DNA from: Cinnamomum chago
Taxonomy: Eukaryota; Streptophyta; Magnoliopsida; Laurales; Lauraceae
Length of the DNA: 64,000 nucleotides
NCBI GenBank assembly: GCA_038049695.1
Contig: CP142451.1
Location: 7,128,001-7,192,000 of the forward strand
Direction: 5' to 3'
Part shown: positions 49,501 to 60,744 of the stretch, piece after piece
How the letters are laid out: every line of letters starts with the position of its first letter
Numbering within the stretch: position 1 is the first letter of the stretch
The notes under the pieces: model-generated
The model's input: the letters and a program-made list of their open reading frames with translations, nothing else
Told to the model about the DNA's origin: nothing
Database searches by the model: none
Program-made: the position numbers and the translations under genes

Positions 49501-52500
49501 GCTCTGAAGTCTTCTGAGCGGACGATGACACAGTTGGAAGATGTTGGGCTGCAGTTAGCATTGACCTTTAACACTGAGGGGTCTTTACTTGCTACTGGTG
49601 GTGAGGTAGAGAACCTTCTGTTTGCTCTTTTGTTTCTTCTTTTTGTTTGTTATTCGTGCCTAGCATTGTCAGACACCATTGTAGTGATTAGTGAAGACTA
49701 TGCCTTTAATCCAGTCATATGGTAACTGAGTATGCCTTTGTTTATCTCCATACTTGTTTCCACTTTATCTTTTTTGACATGATGTATGTTTCCAAAATGT
49801 ATAAAGAGAAGATATGCAAATGCTTGGCCTATAAAGATGTCAAGTTTGCCTTGGCTTTCAATCCAAGCCATTGATTTGGTAAGACCACGGTAGAGAAATT
49901 CTCCCAAATGTGAGGACCATAACTGTTCAATTTATGGCCGGAAATTTTATGATCAAGAAAGCATGCATCTTAATAATCTGCACTCATCAGTAAAAAGGTC
50001 AGCCGTGGTTGGATCATTACGTCAATGGTTTGGATTAAGGAAACATGGGCACTGCGTGCTGCTTGTACATACTACAGAGGACTGATGTATCTTGACGGTG
50101 AAGCATTATAGCTTTCCTTACAAATTAAATGGAAAGTACATAACGTATTCACATTTTGTGCAATGTAGGATGGTCATTTAAGAGTTTTCAAGTGGCCTAG
50201 CATGGAAGTCATTCTTGATCAGGCAGATGCACATGCATCTGTGAAGGATTTGGATTTCAGGTATGCAGAACACTCTGTACTGTAATTAAGTAGTATTCTA
50301 TTGGTTGGAATTTAGAATATATTTTAGTTTTCTTAAGATTTAAGTAAACAGAGTTTTTATTCTATATGTGTTTTGTTTCTGGCTTTATTTGTTATGGTGG
50401 ATATCCTGATTGTTCATCAGATTTTGCCACACAGTCTCGATGGAAAATATCTTATCTCCTTGGGAAATAGTGGCCCTTGCCGTGTTTGGGACCTAACCTC
50501 ATTAACAGCTGTTGCCAGTTTAACAAGGGAGAATGTAAGAAATTCATCTTAGTGACTTCCAAGAACTTTTTTCTAAGGCGGGTTTTACAATTGTTTCTAA
50601 CTCTTTTTTTTTTCCTTAATCAAATTCAGGGTGAGATTTTTGGTTTCTGCCGGTTTTCTCGAAGAACTGACAGTAATCAGATTTTGTATTTGACTTCAAT
50701 GCAAGGTAAATATATATTTTTATCGGTAATGCAAGGTAAATATTAAAAAAAAAAAAGGAATGACAAATTCTCCATGATTACTATTATGTTCTAATGAGAT
50801 TCTTTGTTTAAAACTTTGTTCACAGGTCAACAAGGAGGTGTTGTGTCTTGGAACACTACCTCTTGGGAGAGAGTAGGTTCAAAGAAATTAGTCCGTGATC
50901 CAATTTCTGCATTTGATGTGTCCGCTGATGGGAACCTCCTTGCAATGTAAAAGCTTCAATTGAATGCTCATTAAATTTATAATGTTTGCTTCCATTTACT
51001 ATGGTTAACCAAGATTTCTAGGTCCACGAATTTGTTTCAAAAGCTGGCCTTTAAGCATCATTGCACATTCCTTTTAAATAGTTTGGTGCATGGTTTAAAA
51101 AATCGGGCTGAGTCCAAGTCAACTCGGACTCGACATGTACTGAGTCGGGTCCTATGGGACTTGGACTCATCATGTGACTCAGCCGAGTTGCATGTGACTC
51201 AGCCCTCCAACCATTTTATTTTAAATTGGGATAAGGCCGAGTCGACTCGGACTCGGCCATGGCCAAGACAGGTCCCGAGTTCGATTTTTTAAACCTTGGT
51301 TTGGTGTTCTGGGCTCCGCCTATGGTTAATACTATGGGATGACTTACTCCAAAAAACCTGAACCTTGGAAAATCTTAAGCATAGAGACTAGAGAGTTCTC
51401 ACTACCAATTCTTTGTTTCATGTGTTGTAAATCCCAATTAGAGGATGGATATTATGGAGAATTTTACTTGTGTTAACACATGGAAATTTGGTCGGAAAGA
51501 AATAGGGGAACTTTTTGAAGGAAAAATTACACCATTAAGCATGGCTGTTGTCCATATAAAGTGGTATTTATTCCAGTGGGGATTACAACCAAAGTCATAT
51601 AGGGGTCATCTCCACTTTTGACCTGGAAAGAGAATTCAAGGTCATAACTAAAGGTCCCATTTCAAGTAGGAACTGATTTTCAGCCAGCAGTGCATCCATA
51701 CGGGCCAATGGAGTTCTCTAGCTAACCCCAATCGATCGGGAATTGGTGTGTAACGCCCCACCCTTCACGCATGCATGATATTGTCCGCTTTGGTCCACCG
51801 GCCTCACGGTTTTGCTTCTGATGGGCCTCAACCCATCAAAAGGCCTCATGCAAGGTAAGGGTGTAAGCTCTTACATATAACCCCATTGACTTTCCTCTCT
51901 ATAGTCGATGTGGGACTCCGGGGCGTCACATTCCACCCCCCTTAAGGCTGCACGTCCCTGTGCAGTAGCCTGTCAGTCCCTGTAGCCTACCAGCCCTCTT
52001 GGCCCGCCCACATGGAGACCCGCCCACTTGCACCGGGCCACGGCAGGGGACCCACACTCGAACTAGTCGAGAGTCGGCTCTGATACCATTTGTACTTTGT
52101 CACGACCCAAATTTCGGGGCCCTGTCGGATATTCGGATCGTGATAACTTGGCAATGTTTACCATTCATTTATCAAATAATTCGCATAAGAGATTTGGCAT
52201 ATAAATCAACTATAATTCCAATTAATTTAAATAAAGTCAAACCATATCAAAATCTCTGAATAATCCAAATCCTTATGTTCTGACTCAAATTTAATAAGGC
52301 ACTAAACATTAAATCAATTGCTAAACAAAAGCTAATTCTTCTGTCACTCATGAATATTTCTCGTTCTCTCTCTTCAGCCACGCATGTCAAAATCTACGTG
52401 CTGAGCGCCATCCTGATTTATCCCACACGCAGTAAGATTACCTGAAGGGGGCAACACAACATCAGTATTACTGGTGAATGAATATTCCTAATTACATAAG

Positions 52501-55500
52501 CAGCATAAAACATAATATCACATGATTACCATAATTGAATCAATATATTAAATGCACAATAATACATCCATAAATATATATCCGTGCCCATGCACCTTAC
52601 CACGCCTCAAAGGCCTATTGTATACATGTATACCGGTCACTATGACCCTGTCTCATCGGACACGTCTCCTATGGACCAGCCACTGTAACGGCTTGGACAC
52701 TAAGTCCAACATCCCACGTCTGGGACCTCATTATCTCATAACAACCACAACCCAATATTATTAACAATTTTCCTCATGTATATATCAATAGTGTGGGCCC
52801 CACCCTTACATAAGCATTGTTTATTGCCCCACTCCAATTCAAAATTGGTATTATCAGAATAGGGTTGGTCCACACCATAAACAACCATAATATGCAGTAA
52901 GTAAACATAATGCATATAATTAACTATAACTAGATTAATCACAGTTACTTTAATCACCATTAAATTAATCATCTATATATAAGTTGTCTATATATATAAC
53001 TTATATGGTCATCACCTACCAATCCTGGGCCAAACCCAATTAAAACTGTCCCAGATCCATTAACAAAGCCCAGTTTAGTTGTTCACGCCTGAAGGCTCAC
53101 ACCTGTAACATCCAGTGGGTCCCACTTACAAAATCCATGATCAGCCAACTAGGTGATGGTCGACTACTACTACACTATCACCCTAATGGATCTGATCCAT
53201 CATCAGATCATGTCCTGGGGTCCACAAATCAAAAACGTGATTTACCCTTTTTCTGTACACGGTCACGCCTGACTGTATTGAAGCTACTGCTCAGTGGGTC
53301 CCACTGATCACAGCTCCAGATGCCCCACTACCCTATGGTCGCCCAGGGGTCCACTTCCAGATGTGGGGTTCTGATTTCCAATCAGACCCACTGATGGGTC
53401 CCACTGCCCTTGACGACATTCAAACTCTGTTTGCCTCCAACTCACGTCTGTAATATGTAATTCCAGCAGATGACAGTCCAAACGGAATCCACTCCACATG
53501 GGTCCAGGTCCTCATGTGTCGACCATGGGTCCCCTTGTGGATCTATGGTCCTGATTCTCCATCTAGTGGGCCATGGGGTCCCACAACTCACAACATTCAA
53601 ATTCTACCATTGACGACATCTCTCTGTTTCATGCCTATTCAATTGATTTCCCTGGAATTTCATTCCATTCCAACTCGTATCATTCTAGCAACCATATAGC
53701 ATGCTCTCTTTTGCATTCCAATTAGATTTCATTCAAATCAACATGTTCTACATACTACTAAGCATCCAATTCAGCATTATCAGTCATCTTAGAGCACCAT
53801 TAAAGAGTAATTAAGAAGATTCACTCACCTTTGATATGCAATCGTTGCTTTTGCAATGTGAGGGCGCGAATAGGACATCGATCAACCTTCCTCTCCTTCT
53901 CCTAGATTGCAACCACAAGACTCTCTCTCTCAGAATCTTCTCCAAAGGAATGGAATACAACAACTGTTGTTGGTTTACTTGTATATATAAAGAGAAGGCA
54001 AGTCCTAATCCTAATCTATCTCTTATTTCCTCTACTATACTTGTTATACAACTCCAGTCCCAAAACAAAACGTGGGACACTTTTCAATTTCTAATTCCTT
54101 AGTAAGTAGTATTACTAATTTCATAACAATAGAACCACTAAAGTACTACCTGGGCCAGACTAATCCTGGCCCATAATACAGGATATTACATACTCCCCTC
54201 CTTGGGAAATTTGGTCCTCCAAATTTAAAAACATACCTGTGGTGAAAAGATGCGGATACTTCTTTCGGACCTCGTCCTCTATCTCCCATGTAGCTTCATT
54301 TGAATCCTGATGTGTCCAGAGCACCTTGACTCGTCGGACTGTTCGTCTCCGCAACACCCTCTCCTTGGTGTCTACGATTGCAACAGGGCTCTCGTCATAG
54401 GATAAATCTGGTTGTAAGTTCATTGGTTCGAAATCTAACACATGAGAAGGGTCTGGTTCATACTTTTTCAACATGGATACATGAAACACCTTATGAACTC
54501 CAGTTAACTGCGGTGGTAGTTCCAATTCGTAAGCGTTCCCATCGCTCACGCGCCCTGTAATTTTGAATGGTCCAATGTATCTCGGGCTTAGCTTACCTTT
54601 CTTGCCGAATCGCATCACTCCCTTCGTCGGAGAGACTTTGAGGAATACCGAGTCACCTACCAAAAATTCTAATTCTCGTCGGCGTTTATCTGCATAACTC
54701 TTTTGGCGACTCTGAGCAGTCTTCAATCTGTCCCGGATTTTCTTAATATTCTCAGTAGAGGTTTACACCCATTCAGGGCCTAAAATCCGCCTATCGCCCA
54801 CCTCTTCCCAACAAATTGGAGAGCGGCAACTCCTGCCGTACAGGGCCTCGAAAGGAGCCATCTGAATACTCGAATGATAGCTATTGTTATAAGCAAACTC
54901 TGCCAGCGGTAACTGCTCATCCCAATTGTCACTGAAATCTATAGCACAAGCGCGAAGCATGTCTTCTAGAGTTTGATTGGTCCGCTCTGTCTGCCCATCA
55001 GTCTGAGGGTGATATGCCGTGCTAAAATTCAGTTTCGTACCCATAGCCTTCTATAAGCTCTTCCAAAACTGTGAAACAAATCTAGTAACCCTGTCTGATA
55101 CAATCGATGCTGGAACGCCATGCAACCTCACAATCTCCCGAACATATATTTTGGCCAGGTGCTCCATGGTAGTTCTTCCTTTCAACGGTATGAAGTGCGC
55201 TGACTTGGTCAATCGATCCACAATTACCCAAATTATTTCATTTTGCCTTGAGGTCCTGGGAAATCCTGAAATGAAATCCATAGTAATATGTTCCCATTTC
55301 CATTCTGGGATAGGTAAAGGCTGCAGCAATCCCCCCGGCTTCCTATGATCAGCCTTCACTTGTTGACAAGTAAAACAACGTCCAACAAACTCAGTAACAT
55401 CATTTTTCATGCCGATCCACCAAAACCTGATTTTTAAGTTCTGATACATCTTGGTGCTCCCCGGATGGATGGTATATCTGGTGTGATGTGCTTCCTTCAA

Positions 55501-58500
55501 AATTTCATCTTTGATTTCTCAAATATTTGGAACACAAAGTCTGCCTCGAAAGTATAACACGCTATTAACAATGGAGAAGTCCGGTTTATTATCTGGTTTG
55601 TCGAAGATTTCCACCAATGCCTTGTCATCTCGTTGATGATCTTTAATTCTCTGAATTAGTTCGGGTTGAACCCTGAAACTTCCCAATAGTACTTTTTCAC
55701 CAATAGGCCATAAATCTGCATCCAAGTCCTTGATCTCTTCAAGTAGTCGCCACTCAGCAGTAAGACAAGCCATCTGTGCTGATTTCCTACTTAAGGCGTC
55801 GGCTACAACATTCGCTTTTCCTGGATGATAAATTATAGAGAAATTATAATCTTTCAAGAATTCCATCCATCTTTGTTGGCGCAAGTTCAATTCTTTTTGA
55901 GAAAATACATATTTGAGGCTCTTGTGATCTGTATAAACTTCAAATTCTTCACCGTAAGGGTAGTGTCTCCAAATTTTCAATGCAAAAACTACAGCTGCCA
56001 ACTCAAGGTCGTGCGTAGCATAATATTATATGCAATCCTCTTGTGGATTTCTGGGAACCCATTGTAATTGGAATATCAAATTCGGCTGGAGTTGAAGCCA
56101 TAAAAGAAGGGCTAAAAGTACTCCAAAAACTTCCTTTGCACCCATACTAAAGTTGGTTCACCCAATGCTGTTAGATGGGCTGAAGGAAGTTCTTCACCAC
56201 TATGATCATAGGACTTTTAGTGAAGGTGATAAAAAAGATTTGTGTTTGTGTCCTTTGCACATGTCTGAAGAGAATGGAATGATGAGGAATATGCTCTAGC
56301 AAAAGCATTGAGAAACAATTGGTTATTTGTAATTTTGGGTCAATGGGTTTATTTGTAATTTTGAGAGTAAGTTTCCTAAATTAAGATAGTGGTGACATCT
56401 TTTCCTGTCTGTTAATTTTTCATGGTTATGATAGAAACCGGTCAAACCCCCCCTTTTTGGACTCATTTTGAATCATAACTCATAAATGCATGGTATCACC
56501 GTCCATCTAGCATCATGTAGGACTGAAGATGGTGTCCTCTCTTGGAGATTTTTGTACACACACATCATGGTCTGGAGGTGTCCCTTTGTTTATCGAGGAT
56601 GATCCGTTCATAGGATATCAATTCAGGGGTACATGTTCATGAGAAATTGATTCGCATGGAATTCCTCTTGAACACATATTACCTCAAATAAAGCCTTCTT
56701 TGGGATAGAGTGGATTAAAATGGTGTTATTTTTCCTTTTTGGTCCATTTTAAGCCTTAAATCCATTATAAAATTCTTGAATGGATTTCTCCGCTGATTGT
56801 ATTTGAACAATTCCAAGTGTAGATGAGACTTTCTAGCTATATTAGCTTATAGAAAAATCTTCTTGAGGTGGTTCCACATGTCTGAGGCAAATAAACATGG
56901 TTGTAAAGAGAAGGCAAGACCTTCATCTGTCAAATTCAACAACCAATCAACCATGTATTTGCCTTAAGAGTTAATCCAGCCCCATTCTGCTTTGCTTTTT
57001 AACATCTTTTGGGATTTCACATGCCCCATCTAAAGTAGCTTCTTCTTAGTCCTCATCCTGCCATAAAATGCTGGAAGTGCTAGGCACACATCATAGATTT
57101 TTTTTCCCATTGAATTGAGCTGCTATTGCATGTCTTTTGCACGAGTGGTATATAGATCTGAGAGCCTTTAATCGTATGAATTCTGTCTCTGAGAATCTAA
57201 GTCATTGTATTACATATACCGAACAGAAATTTTAGCCACTGTTGGTTTATCACATTAAATTTCTCTCTTTATTCATTAAAAAAGATAATATATATCGTAT
57301 ATATTTTTAATACGTGCATCTGAGAATCTAAGTCATTGCATTACTTATACTGGACAGAAATTTTAGCCACTAGTGGCTTATCACATTAAGTTTCTCTCTC
57401 TATTCATTAAAAAAAGATAACATATGTGTGTATATATTTATTTATTTAATATGTGCATCAAATTTTCATTATGCTGCAAAATCTGAATGTAGATAGAGCA
57501 TGTGATTTGGCAATGTTGAAAATTTAAATTGGTTGCTGAACAAAGCACCATTTCATCACTTCATGCAAATGATTTAAATCGGTTGCTAAAAAAAGCACTA
57601 TTTCATCACTTCATGCAAATGATTCACCAAGGCATGCTCCAACACCAGTTACTTCAATTTACCTTCTCCTTTTCTTTTCATTTCTTTTTTTTTTTTTTAA
57701 ACACTTTGTGATTAATCTCTGATCATTTACCAATTTATATATTGGACTCCACCTGCTGAACATTCCTTGTGATCAATATGCAGTGGGACAATTGAAGGAG
57801 ACATTGCTATAATAGACTCTACCAATATGCAGGTGAAGACAATGGTGAAAGCAGCACATCTTGGACTAGTTACAGCATTGACATTCTCCCATGATTGCAG
57901 GTATCCATCTGTCTTTTTCCTCATTCTGGGTTGTCAAATTACCTTGAGATAAGTGGTCTGCACCGTATCGTTCAATTGAGGCATGCTATCTGCTATCCAC
58001 ATTCAGATTGTGTTTGACATTATGACATCATTAAATACCACGGTTCATAAAGACTTTTGGGGCCATTACATGCATTATATTGTATGGACACCTATGTAAC
58101 TGTTATTGCAGGCAAGAAGTATGTATGGGATGCAAAATTGAATGTTTTGTTCCTCAGTATTTAAAGCTGTAGTTTACTTCAGAGTTTGTATAAGCTAATC
58201 ATCTATTGTCTGATGCATCCAGTTCATGTTCTTGTTAGTAGTGAAAACACTATTTTGTGGTGGAGTTAGCAATGATATCAATACCAATAACAAGTATGGA
58301 GTTAGCACTGAACATAATGGACCTCCTCATCACAAAAAGGTTTTCACCCGGTTTTCCTTTTGTCCTGATTTATTCATAATGACCATTACCATCCCAATAG
58401 TCATTATCGACCATTATAACTTAACAAGGCATCCTTCTAAGGAATGATAAAAGGTGTGAATATGGTCATCATTGAGTCTTTATTTCCTTCTTTAGCAACC

Positions 58501-58974
58501 TATACTGTTTCTTGCTCGTCTATTAGATTGCTGATAACATATAAACACTATATGATGTTGACAGGGCAGTGGCTTCTACATCCTTCGACTCGAGTACTAG
58601 GGTGACAATAATTGAGGACAAGAAGAAGAATGGTTTGTACATAGTCAATTTTGGCTGTGTTTAATTTGCATCTTGATGGGTTAATTTCAGGTTTATTTGG
58701 GAGTTGGAAGGAAGTTTTTCAAAAAGAAAAACATATAGCCTGATGTTATGCACATGGGCACCCCTCGCCCGCCAAACTCTGTTGGGCTATATATTTTCCT
58801 ATGAGAAACTTTGGTTTCAGCTTGAAATGGCCAGTATTTTGTCTAATTATCAAAGCAACACTTGTTCACACTTTTGCAGGCTTGAACATGTGGGTGATGA
58901 TCTTTGTCATCATCCTTGCCATTGTTGCATATTTTTTGAAGGAGAAAGGACTCTTCAGTGATGTCTTACACTGA
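43598..58974 (+). CDS. SEC12-like (PREB family) WD40 protein, 10 coding exons
   Basis: SEC12 proteins are ER-membrane exchange factors for the SAR1 GTPase and start COPII vesicle budding; the plant SEC12-like and PHF1 branch also aids phosphate-transporter exit. Exons: 43598-43876, 45264-45358, 49455-49605, 50169-50260, 50435-50534, 50630-50705, 50826-50946, 57784-57900, 58565-58632 and 58880-58974. All are GT-AG and phase-consistent, and 1194 nt give 397 residues. Seen: [13 protein letters not shown] (15-27), a Gly-rich loop [12 protein letters not shown]40-type blades such as LRVFKWP and [11 protein letters not shown], and a C-terminal hydrophobic segment [16 protein letters not shown] (about 371-386) followed by a short tail ending LFSDVLH. 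Intron 7 (50947-57783) is enlarged by retrotransposons. The exact paralogue (SEC12-like 1, 2 or PHF1) is not decided; the short tail speaks for SEC12-like. Confidence 0.92.
43865..43990 (+). repeat. 63-bp tandem duplication containing the exon 1 splice donor
   Basis: Units 43865-43927 and 43928-43990 are near-identical, each with GATCATCTT and a GTAAGTTGC donor (GT at 43877 and 43940). Use of the second donor would add 63 nt with an in-frame TAA. Confidence 0.95.
44470..44545 (-). mobile_element. RTE-type LINE tail, minus
   Basis: ATC repeats followed by AAGCCGGACCGGCTACACGA-like sequence; antisense RTE 3' end in SEC12-like intron 1. Confidence 0.5.
44549..44845 (+). mobile_element. RTE-type LINE C-terminal fragment, plus
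   Basis: It translates in shifting frames to LRWFGHVQ-like residues (here MVWTCPMQ / WFGHVQ), [16 protein letters not shown] and WGQDT-like residues near the end, the C-terminus of plant RTE ORFs. It lies next to an oppositely oriented tail at 44470-44545. Confidence 0.65.
45686..45955. mobile_element. MITE-like element with GAGTC-rich inverted ends
   Basis: The ends are GTTTTAAATCTCGTCCAAGT and, inverted, GGATTTTCAAACCC. Internal GAGTCAACTTGGCC and GACTCAACTGTGGCC pair as inverted repeats. It resembles 51091-51299. A CT-rich stretch lies in the middle. Confidence 0.45.
45976..46395 (-). mobile_element. RTE-type LINE 3' fragment, minus
   Basis: ATC repeats, CAAAGCCTTGACGCAACTAT and TTGGGGTCAGCTAAATGAAT are followed by antisense RTE C-terminal coding, including the complement of GHAQRRPTT-like and RQGEGASR-like stretches. 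It lies in SEC12-like intron 2. Confidence 0.65.
46400..49454. other. Rest of SEC12-like intron 2, nothing recognised
   Basis: AT-rich intronic sequence with no sustained coding frame. A possible LTR-like start TGTAAGGACCCC lies at about 48720. No domain was seen. Confidence 0.4.
51091..51299. mobile_element. Small MITE with GGTTTAAAAAATCG ends
   Basis: The terminal inverted repeat GGTTTAAAAAATCG is matched by CGATTTTTTAAACC, with further pairing of GACTCGG and CCGAGTC blocks, so most of the 209 bp can fold. TTTGGTG occurs on both flanks but not exactly at the ends. It lies in SEC12-like intron 7. Confidence 0.7.
51749..52088 (-). mobile_element. TRIM-like element: PBS, short interior, PPT and 3' LTR
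   Basis: Minus strand, in order: primer-binding site TGGTATCAGAGC (52077-52088, matching initiator tRNA-Met), an interior of about 130 bp, polypurine tract TTAAGGGGGGTGGAA (51931-51945), then a 182-bp LTR (51749-51930) with ends TGTGACGCCCC and GGGGCGTTACA. It is too short to code, as expected of TRIM elements. Its own 5' LTR is missing; a Ty3/gypsy LTR stands in its place. Confidence 0.75.
52098..54190 (-). mobile_element. Ty3/gypsy LTR (2.09 kb)
   Basis: On the minus strand it runs from TGTAATATCC (54190) to GGGTCGTGACA (52098), directly after a polypurine tract (AAGGAGGGGAGTA, 54191-54203). A TATATATAC box lies at about 53981-53990. It is the 3' LTR of the element coded at 54203-56026 and lies 9 bp from a primer-binding site on its other side. 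Confidence 0.8.
54203..56026 (-). pseudogene. Ty3/gypsy polyprotein remnant: RNase H, integrase, C-terminal domain
   Basis: A single minus-strand frame holds the end of the reverse transcriptase/RNase H region ([29 protein letters not shown]), the integrase zinc finger ([20 protein letters not shown]), the integrase core with [14 protein letters not shown], a GPY/F-type segment ([13 protein letters not shown]) and a chromodomain-like end ([17 protein letters not shown]). This places it among chromoviruses, probably Tekay/Del-like. Three stops interrupt it, near 55518, 55049 and 54759. The 5' end is cut at about 56027, so gag, protease and most of the reverse transcriptase are missing. It lies in SEC12-like intron 7, antisense. 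Confidence 0.9.
56030..56330 (+). other. Open, gene-like fragment at the gypsy break
   Basis: The frame [20 protein letters not shown], then [18 protein letters not shown], is followed after a frame change by [21 protein letters not shown] do not recognise it. It abuts the point where the Ty3/gypsy element is truncated and may be a captured gene piece. Confidence 0.3.
57190..57623. repeat. Two tandem duplications (131-bp and 50-bp periods)
   Basis: Units 57190-57320 and 57321-57459 start GAGAATCTAAGTCATTG. Units 57522-57571 and 57572-57623 share TTTCATCACTTCATGCAAAT. Both lie close upstream of SEC12-like exon 8. Confidence 0.85.
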
Positions 58975-59010
58975 GTTGAAGGGATGGGCCTCTTAACCTC
59001 TGCTTTCCCT

Positions 59011-59301
59011 CTATTTATCAGCTTACTTTCAAGCGGTGTATCAGATGAGGAATGTGGCGACAAGGAGATTCAGATACTCTTCATACTTCTAAATTTTCCA
59101 ATTTTTCTATATGCAATATCGGAAAATTGCTTATGAATGTACATTCGTGTATGTTTCTATTTATTTAACAGCTTACTTTCAAGTGGTGCATCAGTTGAGG
59201 AATGTGGAGACCTGGAGATTCATATACTCTTTCCATTTTTTTTCTATATGCGGTGTCTCACTAGGAACATTGCTTATGAATGTACATTCGTGTACGTTTC
59301 T
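59011..59301 (+). repeat. 150-bp tandem duplication after the SEC12-like stop codon
   Basis: Units 59011-59158 and 59161-59301 share CAGCTTACTTTCAAG, GAGGAATGTGG and ATGAATGTACATTCGTGTA. It starts 37 bp past the stop, so it is probably in the 3' UTR. A possible AATAAA signal lies at about 59399. Confidence 0.85.
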
Positions 59302-59399
59302 TTGTTGTTCTTTGTCCCTACTTTATGCCTTTGTTGGGTTGCTGTTGAATTCAGAGCCTACAATTTCAGATCCCATAAGCTCATGCTGCTACCATTCAA

Positions 59400-60744
59400 A
59401 ATAAAAAAAACAAACATTCTGCTCAAAAATTATGTTCTCAGATCCCTGCCACCATGTTGGTCTCTACTCTCTTGGTCTCATTTTGAAAGAGAAACTTATA
59501 GACGTCCCATCTCCCTTTCTTGTTATTGTTAAAAATTATTTTATTGCAGCTGTTCTACTAACTAGTACCCAGTTTGCACTCCAGAGTACATGATGTTTTA
59601 ATCATGTGCCCAACCCTGGTCCGGTGCCTGCTCACAGGGAGAGTTTTTCTGAGCTGTTCACGTGCTAATTGGTCTACTGAGCCATTGTGACATTTAAAAC
59701 CTGAAGACCCAGGGCTCGATATCTCGGCATGCGTGTGATACCATGGTGCCAATATATATGAGCTGTTTTTTAATTCAAGGCAAGCCCATCTAATGATCAT
59801 TGTCATTTGGTTATCTTCATTTGAGTTTATCTGGCCATCATGAGTGTTTTTCGTTTTTTTTGAGATTTTTTTTTTGACAATCTTCGCTCAATTCTATTCG
59901 ATATATTTTGCATCTCGATTGTCCAAATTAGTGGATCTGTGGAGTTCTCAAACACTTCGCCTGGAGGTTCGCGGTTTGCCTCTCCATCAATTCATTACCT
60001 CTGGTCAATGATCTGGGTCCACCTCATCAGATCATGGGCCATCCGGCAGTTTAGCCAGGGTTGCCAGATGACCCAAAAAAACAAAACACAAACTTTCCAA
60101 GGATAAAGGTAATCAGAACCCAAGATCCACCAACCAAATGGGAAGCCTTTGCTGCTCAAATTGTTAGATGGATATTAAATTATGTTGAATCGAATATTGT
60201 TATGAACATTTGACCATATAAAAATGCTAAAAGAATGTGAGATTATTTACAAAAGAGCCCATAATCAAGAAAATTCGGCCCAGCGATTTCAGCTTTAATA
60301 TGAATGTAATCATTAAATATTCCCAACCAAAAGGTTCATGAAATTAGCCAGTGAGACCAATTGTATGCTAAACTTCATCATGACTTTTTTTAATACACAA
60401 TTTAAGTTTTGAACTAAAATTATAATCTACGATTTATTTATACAGTTCAATAGTTTTTTTTTAATCTAAGTTCCCCCTTAGGATTTGTTAATTTATTAAT
60501 TTTTTTAGTTCAAGTTTCCTGTGGCGAGTTGAGGGGTTAGGATAAGTATGTATACATTTGATTTCACCATCAATATCATTATTTTAGCTGCAATTTCATT
60601 TTAACCACCCTTGAACTACGCCCGATCCATTCAAATCTAGTGAAACCCTGCCTTTCCATTTCTATTTCTTTTTTTGATCAGTGATTCATGTGACATCTCA
60701 ATCAAGCAAGTCACTTTCGACGAAGAACAACGATTACCATTAGG
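59400..60744. other. Intergenic between the SEC12-like and PPR genes
   Basis: These are convergent gene ends. No gene was recognised. An antisense B-box-like GGGCTCGATATC near 59711 hints at a SINE relic but is weak. Confidence 0.4.

Noticed and set aside
49336-49725. 129-codon frame around SEC12-like exon 3 read as a standalone gene
   Set aside because: Only 49455-49605 is coding. The rest is intron read-through; acceptor, donor and phase fit the SEC12-like gene.
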